From positions 656,155 through 720,154 of the forward strand of contig NW_019091373.1 in NCBI RefSeq assembly GCF_001949145.1: a DNA stretch of 64,000 bases, written 5' to 3'. The notes under the pieces were generated by a model. That model saw only the letters and a list, made by a program, of their open reading frames with translations. It was not told where the DNA came from and ran no database searches. The position numbers were made by a program, and so were the translations under genes. This document shows positions 11,501 to 23,600 of the stretch, piece by piece (position 1 is the first letter of the stretch; the number at the start of each line of letters is the position of its first letter). This stretch comes from Acanthaster planci. Lineage: Eukaryota > Echinodermata > Asteroidea > Valvatida > Acanthasteridae.

Positions 11501-14500
11501 AAGCGCCATCGACCATTTCACAGACGTCGCTCCTAACCATGATGCAGTTATCGATATTTCATCCCATCTTGATCGAAGCTCATTGATCATCCGATGCTTA
11601 CACGTTCGTTGTGAATCAAAGCATACTATGGCAAAATTGAGCCTATCTTTTAATATGTCATAATACTAACACGTAACAACTGTCACGTAATACTGTTTAT
11701 AAAACTCAATCTGTTTTACGTAGATGTTGAACGCTATAGTTATTATACAACTTGTGTAAAATTACTAAATTCCATTTGAAACAAGTCAGTTTAAAGTTAT
11801 GGCCTGAACCCCTTCTGTAAATCCTGAGTGGGCCACTAACTTACTGACTATCATTCTTTGTCTCATGAAGCTATGCTCGCGCTGTTGGTTGCTACGGACG
11901 GCGGGATTCGGCTTGAATTCGCTCCAGCCTTCTCTACATTTCTTTGTCCCTTTTTTTACGGGGGTCGACATCTTTCCCATCTTATATTCCATCTTATATT
12001 TTGATAGTTTCTTTGAGCAGTTTGCACATCACACATTTTTGCCTCCCGAAAGAAATTGTCCCCCCCAAAATTTGATTCTGAAAGCCTGTGTTAAGCGTAT
12101 TTACTACCCGTCTTTAGAGTTGCCTCATTCAGAGAAGCCTTATACATGTTTAGGCCTAAGGTGCAAGTGTGAAACAAGTTCCGAGACGGGGCAATGTGTT
12201 GTCAATGCTAAAAATCAAAACAAGAAATATCGAACATCTTGCACTAACATTTCGCAGTCAACATGACGGTACTTAGTACTAAGATCGATGTAAACTGAGA
12301 CAAACCAATCTACCTTTTTCATATCGCTGAAATCATGAAATAAAAAGTCATGAACCATTTCTATGTTGTGAAGTCAATCAGCGTCCTTTTCGTTCAAACC
12401 AAAAAATGTTCGCCACTGCGTTAAAACTCTGTGCACAGATATACAGATATATATTAAGTCATGTACTTTTTCTTGAAGAAAGATCCTATTTCATTTGTGT
12501 TCTTTTGCTCGGTGTTTGTCTTTCTGTTTTGATTAAACCTACCTCTGATCTAGGTTGTCGCCCGTGCTCGTTCCCTCCCGAAAAGAGTACTTTACCGTGC
12601 AGCACGCACAGCGCTACCCCGCAGAACATGGCCAACATTATCGTCCTTCGGCGGCACCGACCGAGCATGCATCGTACTTTCATGGCTATGATTCTACGTC
12701 TGAATGTCCCGGTCCAACCGCCCTCTTCATCCCATTTATGGCCCATATAATGGCCGTTGTTGTCAGCCCAGACAAGCCCGTCAGCTAAAGCCTTTGAATC
12801 CGATCACACCAACAGTAGCTTCTTCTAGATTCTGTAAGGAAACTGAGTGGAGTTGGGATGTATGTCTATTCCATCCCCCTCCTTTCAAGGAGATCAACTC
12901 TCCTGTGCGATGTTGTCATCCATGGTCTTAATAACAATAGGACAATTCACCTTTGGAGACTAGCTCCAAGAAGACGAGTGCTCATGTAGTGCTTGCACAC
13001 TCAATGCGACAGACGCTCGTGTCGCCCGGATCTATGCTTGGGGAAATTTTACCTCCGATAGTCACACACGCGGAGCAAATTTAATCTACTTGATAACCTT
13101 GTCTGACCCGGAAACTCAGGGAGGCGATATTTCGAAGTTGAAAGCTAAAGAGCGAATGAGACTAGCACTTGGAAGAAAAGGGCCTGGCCGAGATTTCGGC
13201 ATAAGATTTGATGTTGAGAATCGATTATATAAACCGGGTTCTGCCATCGCAAGCGGGGGTAGTATTAGTTTGGTGACGTAACGGTGTTTGGCCTAGCCAC
13301 TGTAAGCGTCAATGCACCATGGTGATAACTAATTCCACACTAAATAACAATGTCACAGCTAAATCCTTTAAATATGACAGAGATGAAATGGTCCCTTCGT
13401 GTATTTTTCCAAGCATATAGATTTAGATGCAGTAGGCCTGCATATACAGTTGGCCACCGATCGATCAGATTCCCACATTTTTACATGCTCTTTCTTCTTA
13501 TTCCACTTGTAGCACCTTCTGATGTTTCATTATTTTTCAAACTCAAGTCATATTCCACATAGTCCTTTCGTCTTTTTTAAAATTAATTATCTTATTGCAC
13601 TGATCTCACTGTACTTTAACAGTTTATAATCATATAATGTGTGTTGCACTCTAGAGGCAGGATGCACGGGCCAAAATTAATCAGAAAAACTTTTCGCACA
13701 ACCCTAATCCGAAGCGTGTGGGGCGGAACAATATGAGCGCCCTCTCATGATTTAGACTCTGTTCACTGTGCAATAAAGTTATTTCAGTCGGATTAGTCCT
13801 CATTTCTATTGGAGTACAAGTGTTGTAAAATACTATGGCTGAATCGGTGCTTTTGTCTAACCATCTGTAATTTGGTATATTTTTCGAAAAATGTGAAGCA
13901 AAGAGGTTCCATTCAATGTTTGCAACACTTTGAAACAAACTTGTTTAAAAATTAAACAACAACCGACCTATACAAGTTTAAAGTACAGAATACTTGAAAT
14001 AGTACGGTCGCAAGACAGGTAGGTAATCGTTATACTCATATGTTACATCGTCGGGGAACCGCACCTTTCCTGTGCACCACGTATGTTCATGCGTACATAC
14101 CGAACGATTTTGCAGCACGGCAGAGCGGGGTCATATCATACGGCTTATCTTTGGCCAGCGCTGCCATGACTGCGCCACAGAATGTCAGACCTTGCTCAGA
14201 CATTCACTTCAGGCTGAAGTCGAATCTTGGAGAAATATGAGAAAGTGACTGACGTAATGTTACTTCCTGTAATGAAACGTTCAGAATGGAACATCGCTTT
14301 ATCCCGCCTCATTATAATGGAACCAGTTACCATGACGTCAAGAGAACACGACGAACCATAGCCTGGGGCTAGTCGGAGCCTAGTACATGTACTGATGTTG
14401 TCGGAGGTAAACTTTCACCTTTCCATGCATTTTCTCATCATGCTCGTCGTCATGTTCTTTTTCATTCGACCATGACGACTTGTCTTGCCTTTTTTTCTTT

Positions 14501-14550
14501 TCCTACCTCCATGTTTAAACAAAACAGTTAAACCACTGAGCATGGCAAAA
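11501..14550. other. intergenic DNA, no gene recognised
   Basis: Several 60-130 codon open frames (11865-12266, 12406-12931, 13090-13281) show no domain I recognise. 12540-13080 is less AT-rich than its surroundings and could be further retroelement debris related to the DIRS-like remnant, but I see no diagnostic motif. Confidence 0.35.
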
Positions 14551-14680
14551 CTTAGCTAGGCCTAGTCCGAGTAACTTGGACTCTTGCACATGACAAATTG
14601 CCTTTTTAACATTTGTCCAAATGTTAAAAAACGCGATTGGTAGAGTCCAAATTACTCGGACTAAGCTAGGCCTATTTTTA
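14551..14680. mobile_element. small hairpin MITE
   Basis: A nearly complete inverted repeat of about 130 bp. The left arm carries TAGGCCTAGTCCGAGTAA and TTGGACTCT; the right arm carries AGAGTCCAA and TTACTCGGACTAAGC. Both outer ends carry AGGCCT (14558-14563 and 14668-14673). The centre (14603-14630) is itself a palindrome, TTTAACATTTG facing CAAATGTTAAA. The whole unit can fold on itself, as foldback MITEs do. No coding capacity. Confidence 0.75.
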
Positions 14681-14717
14681 TAGCACAAAGGCTTTTACTA
14701 ACAGTGACACCCAAAGA

Positions 14718-15558
14718 CAGCACTGTCATGACTTACCCCCAGAACTGTGGGCTCCAACGTCCGCTCCGCTCCCACGAACCCCACAGAAGAAGAGCCTTTT
14801 TCGCCATAGGCTCTACATGACATTTAACACGGCATGAACAGGGATTCTATTCTAGTTGTGTACCCATAGAAATGCTGCTCCATTTCCCCCAAGATTTCTC
14901 TATGTGGTAGCTTACATCCCTTTGTTCTGAGTACCAAGAAAAAAATGGGCCAAATCATCACTGATCAGTATCTGAGAGTCATGCGGTTCACATGTGTACT
15001 TGTGAAGCATGCTCACGTGCACTGGTACCCAACAGCTGTTGCCTGTCGTTCCTGCAATTCAGGAATAAATAATAAGGAGCCGTGTGATTGGTCAGTATGA
15101 CCTCCAGCGCGCTGCAGCCAACTGCCATTTCTACCAGCGTGGCTAAGAATTAAATACACACATACAGAAAGCCGCTGCAGCCAATTTCCATGTCTTGTGT
15201 ATTGATCACAGCTGTAGTCAGCCATTTGGTCAAAGCTCATCTTCGCAAGTACACATGTGAACCGCATGACTCTCGGACACTGATTGGGAAATATTTGCAC
15301 TTTTTCTTGGAAAACAGTATGGTTTGGGCCAATTTTTTCTTGGTACTCAGAAAAAAGGGATGTAAGCTATCATATATAGAAATCTTGGGGAAATGGAGCA
15401 ACATTTCTATGGGTACACCTCTAGAGTAGAATCCCTGTTTGTGCCGTGTTAAATGTCATGTAGAGCCCACGGTGAAAAAGGCTCATTTTCTGTGGGGTTA
15501 GTAGGAGCGGAGCAGATGCCGGACCCCACAGTTCTGGGGGTAGTCATGACTGTGACCA
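14718..15558. mobile_element. long foldback element with arms of about 300 bp
   Basis: The left arm (about 14718-15010) and right arm (about 15238-15558) are imperfect reverse complements over nearly their whole length. Matched landmarks include GTCATGACTTACCCCCAGAACT facing AGTTCTGGGGGTAGTCATGAC, CATGACATTTAACACGGCA facing TGCCGTGTTAAATGTCATG, ACCCATAGAAATG facing CATTTCTATGGGT, and AGAGTCATGCGGTTCACATG facing CATGTGAACCGCATGACTCT. The spacer of about 230 bp holds two GCTGCAGCCAA copies (about 15111 and 15172) flanking a non-coding stretch. It lies next to the smaller MITE at 14551-14680. No transposase frame. Confidence 0.8.
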
Positions 15559-17698
15559 AATTGGCCAATTTCTTTTCCCAACATGTACATGTAACTTCCG
15601 TTTTGACATTTTCTCTACTCAAATTTTTGTTTCCTAATTTTTCTCATGCTTGGGCTAGTAATGACTAATGACATGGGAAATTTTGATGCATGATGAGCAT
15701 TTCTAAAATACATTACAGCTGAGCTATAATACATAGATTCATAAGTCTGTCAATAGAGGCTGCACTTCATCAGGCATGAATTTACTGTGACAGATTTGAC
15801 CCACTCCACTTAAACTTATGCAGAGCAGTTTGTATATATGATATCATAAAAGCGAACCAATATTAAATATTGTTCTGGTACAAGTTTAGGGATGATTGTC
15901 AAGAAGCCATCTTTGACAACCAAGTTGGAATTTGCACTCTGGAAATTATTTATTTGTTCATACATTTCTTCTATTCAGAATAATTGTGTTATTGAATACA
16001 TGTCGGACAGCAAAAAGAAGAGTACATGGAAGGTGTTCTTATATGTAACTTCATATTATGTAACCAACAGCATTGGAATCGCTAAACTGGTGGCACATGT
16101 TTATTGTTACATAATGTCTCAATTTTATTAAATCATGTGTCTTTATTTCACAATTTTTTAAAGTTTTAATGTTGGTTTAATTTCAGTATTGCATTAATTC
16201 AAAGACAAACTCAACCTTACACCTATTTCTTTTACTTTTGGTGCTAAATGTACATGTATTTGCTTCATTAAAAGCTGCATCCTAATTATATATTTTTATT
16301 TCATTTTTACAATAATTTTAAAATCAATTGCGTATTTCAGTTGGCCTTATCATGTTTCTTTTTATCTGATGAACTTGTGTTATTTGTACAGTTTCCCCTG
16401 GTGAGTGCTTGACCAATCAAAGACTTCTTGCTATCTTGAAAAAAAAAACCAACAACTCTGACTTATATGAAACATATTTCTTGCACAGTTACATGTACAA
16501 CACGTGTTTTAATCGGTTGCCATGCTAATCATGGAAATTCTAGAAATTTGGTTTTTGTATCAACCCGACCCCTAATAAATGATCCAAAAGGTTCCCAAAT
16601 TTCATGTTGATTGGCCAAAGTGTTCTGCGGTTAAGATAAAAAGTGCTGTCCCCTCCTCTCCTGGTCTTGACGTGCACTTTGCCACTGATACATGGTCACA
16701 GGATAATGAATTAGTCCTGGAGCCACCTGACATGCGAGCATCAGTGGTGACTGAACAATCACACTTCATTTTTGTGCATCCTATACAGCTGTGTAACCCC
16801 TCATTCTCTCACAAATGAAATTGTGGACTCTTTCCGTGGTACTCCTCGCTATGAAGTTGGAGAAACTGTGAAATTTTGATGAATCTAGTTAGCTGTGATT
16901 GGTCATTAGTATAGAGGTGATTAGGCCAATCAGAGCGGGGCTTTTATTTGCGGGTGACAAGAAAAACAAGAAAAATGCAGGAGCTGCATTGTGATTGGTG
17001 AAACTGTCATGCTGTTGGCAATGATGAGAGAGTACTTGCTGTCGATCTTCCATAGTGTGGATGGGTGATATCTAGATCTTTGCACAATCTGTTAATCTTA
17101 GGGAATGATTTTTCATTATTTACACCATCAGCCAATTGCCTTTTCTTTCTAATTCACGTTCATGAAAGATTGTTTCAAAAGAGTAAAGAAATTGGGTGGT
17201 CATGCAGATTGGCCGATCATGCTTAACAAGAAAGAGTTCCACATCCAGTCACCACTGTAGACCTTGTGCAGAATGTTGCGTACAAAGTCTATTGGCCTTG
17301 ACAGAAAACGTCAGAGATTTTTAAAGGAAACTTTTAGTTTTTTCTCCACCCCTAATTCCTGAATTTGTGTTTCTTCATCATTTCTTGGTAATTTTCAAGG
17401 CATATCAAGGATGATATGTAAGTTGTTGCCAGACACAGAACCCTTTCCTCCAGGTACATGTACTTGAGGTGCTTGCCCTGCAAAATTCACCTTTTCCCCT
17501 GTGCTCCTTAACCTGTTGGTGTGTATGAAACTCCAAAATGGATCTTCCTCCACTAAAAAAAAAGGAAACACTTTCCAGAACGAGAATATAAATTGCTTTT
17601 GTGTAGGACATTCTAGATGGTCTTTTTGTGTTCGGAATAATAGTTAACCACTCCAGATTTGCTTGACAGGTTTGTACCAATGAACTGATTGCATCAAG
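15559..17698. other. upstream region of the kelch-like gene
   Basis: AT-rich, no recognised gene. It should contain the promoter and 5' UTR of the KLHL gene. An in-frame TGA at 17681-17683 lies six codons before its ATG. No clear TATA box or other core element could be picked out with confidence. Confidence 0.4.
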
Positions 17699-20600
17699 AT
17701 GGACAACATTCATTCTAGAGACGGTCCTGACAACGGACTGACAGAAATGCCTCAGCACGCCACCCAGATTCTTCAGTCTCTCAACCAGCTGCGCAAGCAG
17801 GGCGAGCTCTGCGATGTGGTGCTGAAGGTAGGTGCATGCAGGGTACCTGCCCACCGGGCCGTGCTGGCCAGCTGCAGCCAGTACTTCCGGGCCATGTTCA
17901 CTGGTTCCCTGTGCGAACGGGAGAAAGAGGAAATAGAGCTTAAGTCGGTGGACGAGACGGCCCTTCAGACCCTGGTGGAGTTTGCCTACACGGGGAAGGT
18001 TCGCGTGACCCACGCCAACGTCCAGACGTTGCTTCCTGCCGCCAGTCTACTGCAGCTCAAACCTGTCATCAAGATTTGCTGTGATTTTCTTGAGGTACAA
18101 AATAAATAGTGGCTGTAATTATGGAAGCTGAAACAGAACTTCCCAATTCTTAATTCTTTATTATAGATTCATTCACATTGAAATTCCTTAATGGAAAAAA
18201 TCTGAGATCCCTTGTTCCAGACAGGTCTGGTTCCTGTCTCCACTGCTCTAGGTTGGTGTAATAGAAGTAGACAGCAACTAGTCTAGAGTGTGTTAACCAT
18301 AATCACAACCTAAAAAAATACCCGTGATGATAATTCTCCAGTTCCTTTAACAAGCAAGTTACAGCAGAGCTTTCATATGGGAAGAAACCGTGTCTGCTGG
18401 TGTAATGCACTGTATGTATGCATCGTCCAGAGAAAAACTGAGACAGACTCTTGTTTTCCCGATTGCCCCCCTCAGCAGGTTCATTGATCTTGTACGGGAA
18501 TTTTTGCAACAATTTCAAATGTTGAAAAAATGTGACCTCTGGTCCAAAAATCCTATTGAAGGAAACTACCATATAATTACGCCTTTGAAACTGTTGTTTC
18601 TAAAACTCTGCTGGTCAGTGCATGTGGAATACTGTACATGTACTTACACACAGCCAACTGTTAACTTCAATCGCAAATTTCTAAATTAAACTTGAATGAC
18701 CCCATCGTGAATAGGTAGAGTTGGTTATATTTTGAGCCGACTTACATTTTTCACTAGTGATTCCAGTGTAAGGTTGTTCCTTCTCAGAATCCCTGATTTC
18801 AGGTCGCATATGCCTACTCACAAGTTAAAAAAAGCCCACCCATTTTCGAGTCCTAGATTTCAAGCTAGTTAAATTTCAAATCCAACTTGCCTGCACAGGC
18901 CCACCTACATGCCACCAATTGCATCGGCATCTCCTGTTTTGCTGACACACATGCCTGCACCGATCTCCACCGCACTGCCCAGGCCTTCATCGCCCGCCAC
19001 TTCGAGGAGCTGAGCACCAGCGAGGAGTTCCTTCAGGTGGAACACAGTGACTTGGCCAGCATCCTGAGCCAGGACGACCTGCTCATTGGCTCAGAGGAAG
19101 CGGTCTTCAACGCTCTGGACAGCTGGGTGCGCTATGACCCCAACAAGCGGGGCTGCTATATGGGCAAGCTCCTACACTGTGTGCGCCTGCCGCTCATGAC
19201 CCTGCAGACACTGACGGGGCTGTATGAAGCCAACCCATTCATCCGGGACAATCCCTCCTGCCAGGAGCAGGTGAATCGGGCCCTGAGGTACCACCTCAGG
19301 CCTGAGGAGAGGCTACATGTGGCTCGGAAGATGGGGGCCCGGGTAAAGACGAGAGGGGAGAAAGGATTACTCTGTGCAATGGGAGGCAAGAATGGGCTAT
19401 TTGCTACACTAGATAGGTAAGTGAACTTACTGCTTTCGTGAAAAGGACTTATTTTGATATTAGATGTTGGTACCGGTATATTTACTCTTGAAAGTAGCAT
19501 TTAAAAACTGTTGTCTTCACTCATAAGAAATAATTGTGGACCTTACACAGTTTGCAGAACTTGCATTTTATGGTGAATATCTAAAGTGACTACTTTGGGC
19601 CTTTTGTGTTAGCATTTGCATTTTGTCTGTGAACTGAGGTGCATTGGGAGTTGACTATTGATCAGTGAAGCTTGTGGAAATAGTTCATACTAGTTGTCTG
19701 AGCACAAGTTTTGGAATGTTCGAAAGAAGAGGATAGTAAAAGCATAATGTTTTTCAATGGCATTTAGTTTCAAAAGCAACCCTTTTTTATGAGCACAAAG
19801 TGGAATGCAGAATGTAGAATTCTCCTTTCAAAAACCGTTTAATTCCTCCATGATCATGAATCCAATCAATCAACAGAAGGGTTGTTTGATATACACGTAC
19901 ATGTATATCAACTGCATACTTGTATTGTAGTATTATTAAAGAAACTGAAAAGGGGCAAGTTGAACACAGTTTTGATTGGCACTTTCAGAGACACAGTTAC
20001 TTGAGATGAACAGAACATGTTTGAAATAAAAAAGTGTACCTTGAATTGTGTCAAGTCTCATCCAGCAATTGAAATAATTTGCAATCGGTATGTTGTAAAA
20101 ATGGACTGTCTTTGCATATTTTAACCTCATCAGGTTACCTTAACTGTTTAATAAAATAGTCATCTTTTTGTTTGTTTTGTTTTGGGGGGTACTAATTATT
20201 GTCTTGAGTGACAACATGTCCCTTTACAGACTTGGGTCATTCCCAGCTAGCTACATCAGATGTTGGGATGGTTTTTAATGTTGGAAATTTTGCTAAGCGC
20301 AGTTTCATTTTATTTGGTCTCGCTTTTTTTTTATCAGGTTGAAATTCTGGCTAAACCTGGAGCGTTGGTTTTATTCCCAGGCTGTACACTGAATAAAACG
20401 ACCTGGTTTATGATGTTTTCATTCCCTTATCAGTTGGCCCACTCCCACTATTTCTGCCCTCTTTTATCTTGTCTGTGTTGCCATTTTATTTGGTTCAACT
20501 AAATTCTTTCCCAGGCAAACAATATTGGTGGGGGGGGAGTCTTAAGTTCAGAGAGATGCCCGTTGATAAGTACAACAAAAGGGCAGGGTCGGGTCGTCTG

Positions 20601-23600
20601 CGTCAGACAAAGTACATGTAGTCGTGTGTGTTCACTGGCATGGGAAAGTCCTCCTTGTAGTCACTGAGCACCTTTTGTCCTGAACTTGCCATACCTGAAA
20701 AATATTCAATTTCCCTGAATTGCTTGGGTTCTTCAAAGAATCAGAACAGCAGTTTGGATTCTGCTGGCTGACATTTGTTGAATTTGTGCATGTCTAGTGT
20801 ACAGTGTAGGAGAAAAAAGATATATGTGACAGTAAAACTGTCCACCGCTGTAAATTCATGTAATTTAAACCAAAATACAGGTACGTGTATAGAATACCTG
20901 TGAATGCTTATAAATGCATGTTGATAGCACTTTTCCAGTGACTTACCACTGGGTAGCAATGGTCTACAAACACATTATTGTTATTATTATTACCCCATCC
21001 ATCAGCTGGCAGCTGGTACACCGTTGGTGTGAGTGTGTGTTGTCTCTGCCCTCAAAGGGTTCCATTTACACCCGTGACTCCTTGGTGGACCATTGTGAGA
21101 AGCAAGTTAGGGTAAAGTGACTTGCTCAAGGTCACAACATGCAGTCAGCTGCTGGTTCAAACCCCAGCCTGACTGACTTGAAGTCACAAACCCTGGGCCA
21201 GGAGTCAGCCCCCCCCCCAAATGAAATTACATGTCTGTGTTTCTGAGTTGATTTAACTCGCCCAATACGGCTCAAGCTTAGCATTCAAATGTACATGTAC
21301 TGGTAAGTTGGTCATCAATGATTTTATTCTTAAAAGTTTGAGTTCTCTTTTGTACATGTACGATTGCTATGCATGTACATGTACAATGTATATTGTATTG
21401 GTACATTATTATTATTCTAATAGTTGGTGTAGAGAAAATTTCAATGATTAAAATTTAGAGAATGATTTTGAGAGGATAGACAAATAATACAGCCCTAAGT
21501 GCCGAAATCTAAAAAAAAAAAACTTGCATCCCCAAAATGTGCATAGGGATAATTTGTGAAATTACACAAAATTTGAGTACAAAGTACAGTGTCCGTGTAG
21601 TTTGTCACTGCAGAATAATGTTCAACTTTTGTCTTTTATACCAAACCTACGTGAACATACGCGAACCTACGTGAACATACGTGTACATGTACGCTACTTG
21701 GAGACACCACACCCAGATTCATTGCAAGCATAATACACAAGGACAGGTGCCTGGAAACCTGAAGGCCTAAAGATGCATATTGCATGCCATCAGCTACATG
21801 TATAAATAGCGCAGGCAATTAATAACTCTGCCCTGTCCACCCTGAGGCATCTGTGCCAAAAATAACTGGCTAAAAATAGCTGCAATGCAATTAGTAGTTA
21901 TGTTTTTTTGGGGGGGGTGTTCCATCAAAGGGAATTTTGTACGATGATGAAGTGGCCAGGCATTAGTGGTTTTGTAAGCACTTAGAGTCGCTCATTAATC
22001 GATATACACAGAGCATAATGCAAGGACTTGTTTACAAAGAAGTAACTTGTGCCTTGCAGCTTAAAAAATGCATGACTAATATATATGACAGCTTTGAAGC
22101 AGCTGTGTTATTGCATGTATGCACAAATTTGATACATGTGCGGAAAGTATTTTTAAAAGAAACCATCTTGGATCTTAAACTGAGTATTAAATGCAGAGTT
22201 AAAGTGTTTGAGTAAGAAAACCAATCCAATTTTGATTTCCTGCCCTAGTGTTGATGAGAAACTTACATATACTGTTTATACATTTTGGGATTGTACATGT
22301 ATCTGGACAACCAGTGTTATTAGGCTTGTTTTTGGCAGGAATTGAACGGATGCCAAACTTGGAAGTAGCATTGTCACTCTATTTCTTTGCGGGACAGACA
22401 CGTCTTATTCAATGGTACATGTACATACACTTGTACTGGGTATGGTAGTTCCCCAAGGGTGACATCAGGGCAGATTCCCACAAGGCTAAAGATAAACTGA
22501 CTTCAACATGGAGGTCCAACACTGGGAAATTTACCTTACTTACAAGTCGGCCATATTTAATGTAATTGAAAGGGAGGTTAACTTAAATTTTTTTTGGGGG
22601 GGGGACGTAAGAATAAAATTAAACTAGATAAAAGTTCATTACAGATTAATTTTATTAACAATGATGATTAATTTAAAAAGTGGTGATTTATTTGTAAATG
22701 TTTTAAACAACATTTAATAAATATGACAGTGATGCTTGGAATCCAAAATAGTCTGGTACCACCCCAATGACAGATTACATTGAATAAGATAGGTTCAGGA
22801 AACATGATCAAAAATAGCTTCCTTGTTAAGGACCTGTTTGTTTCACATGGATCCAGATCACGATCATTGATCTGGCATTGGTTCACTGGCACCAGAACCT
22901 GCCTAATGGATAGCACGAACCAGCTGTGGGATCACTGATCGCGATCCAGATTGGTGAGAAACAAACAGGGCCAAGGTCCATTCTTATAAGATCAGCAGAC
23001 CCGTCTCTTGCTTGAAGAAAGTGATCTTTGAGTTCATGACTGGATTTTATGGGAGTTTCTCCATTTTTCATTGTGAAACGTGTGAATTTGTCAATTCTGA
23101 AATGAATCTTGACTCTAAGAATTTTAAAGTTGCCTAAGCTTACGTCTTACAATGAATGATTAGGTTTAAAAAGGAGAAAAGAATCCCAGAACTCAAGTGG
23201 TGTTTTGATGAGTTCAAAAGAATCCTTCCTCAGGCACAGAAAATTTTAACAGGGACTCTGGGCATTTGCCATAAATCATGGTTTCCAGCCCGGAATTTTT
23301 TTTTTGCACCGGTACTGTAATTTACTGATATTATTTATTGCTGTGGGTTACAAATGGAGTCATCCAGGGACTTTGCTAATACACGGTACGACGACACGTA
23401 CCTTTGCTCTTTTTAGAGTATTTCTCAGGAATTTGTTGTTTATTATCAGCAATCAAGGTCTTCCAATATTCCAAACATGTGGGGGCCATATGGTTATGGT
23501 AACAACGCTCCTGTGTAAACAACCTACATTAACTACAGAACTGTTTGCAATAATATTGACAGAACGTTGGCATATTTTATCAGGATCTTTGGCATATCTG

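Noticed and set aside
12406-12931. Overlapping open frames with gag-like Pro/His-rich sequence
   Set aside because: No zinc knuckle, RT, RNase H or recombinase motif could be seen; kept only as possible retroelement debris.
13090-13281. 63-codon open frame rich in charged residues
   Set aside because: Not recognised, no splice context, no neighbouring exon; likely chance.
17405-18013. 202-codon minus-strand open frame over the BTB exon
   Set aside because: It overlaps the strongly conserved BTB coding exon on the other strand and shows no signature of its own.
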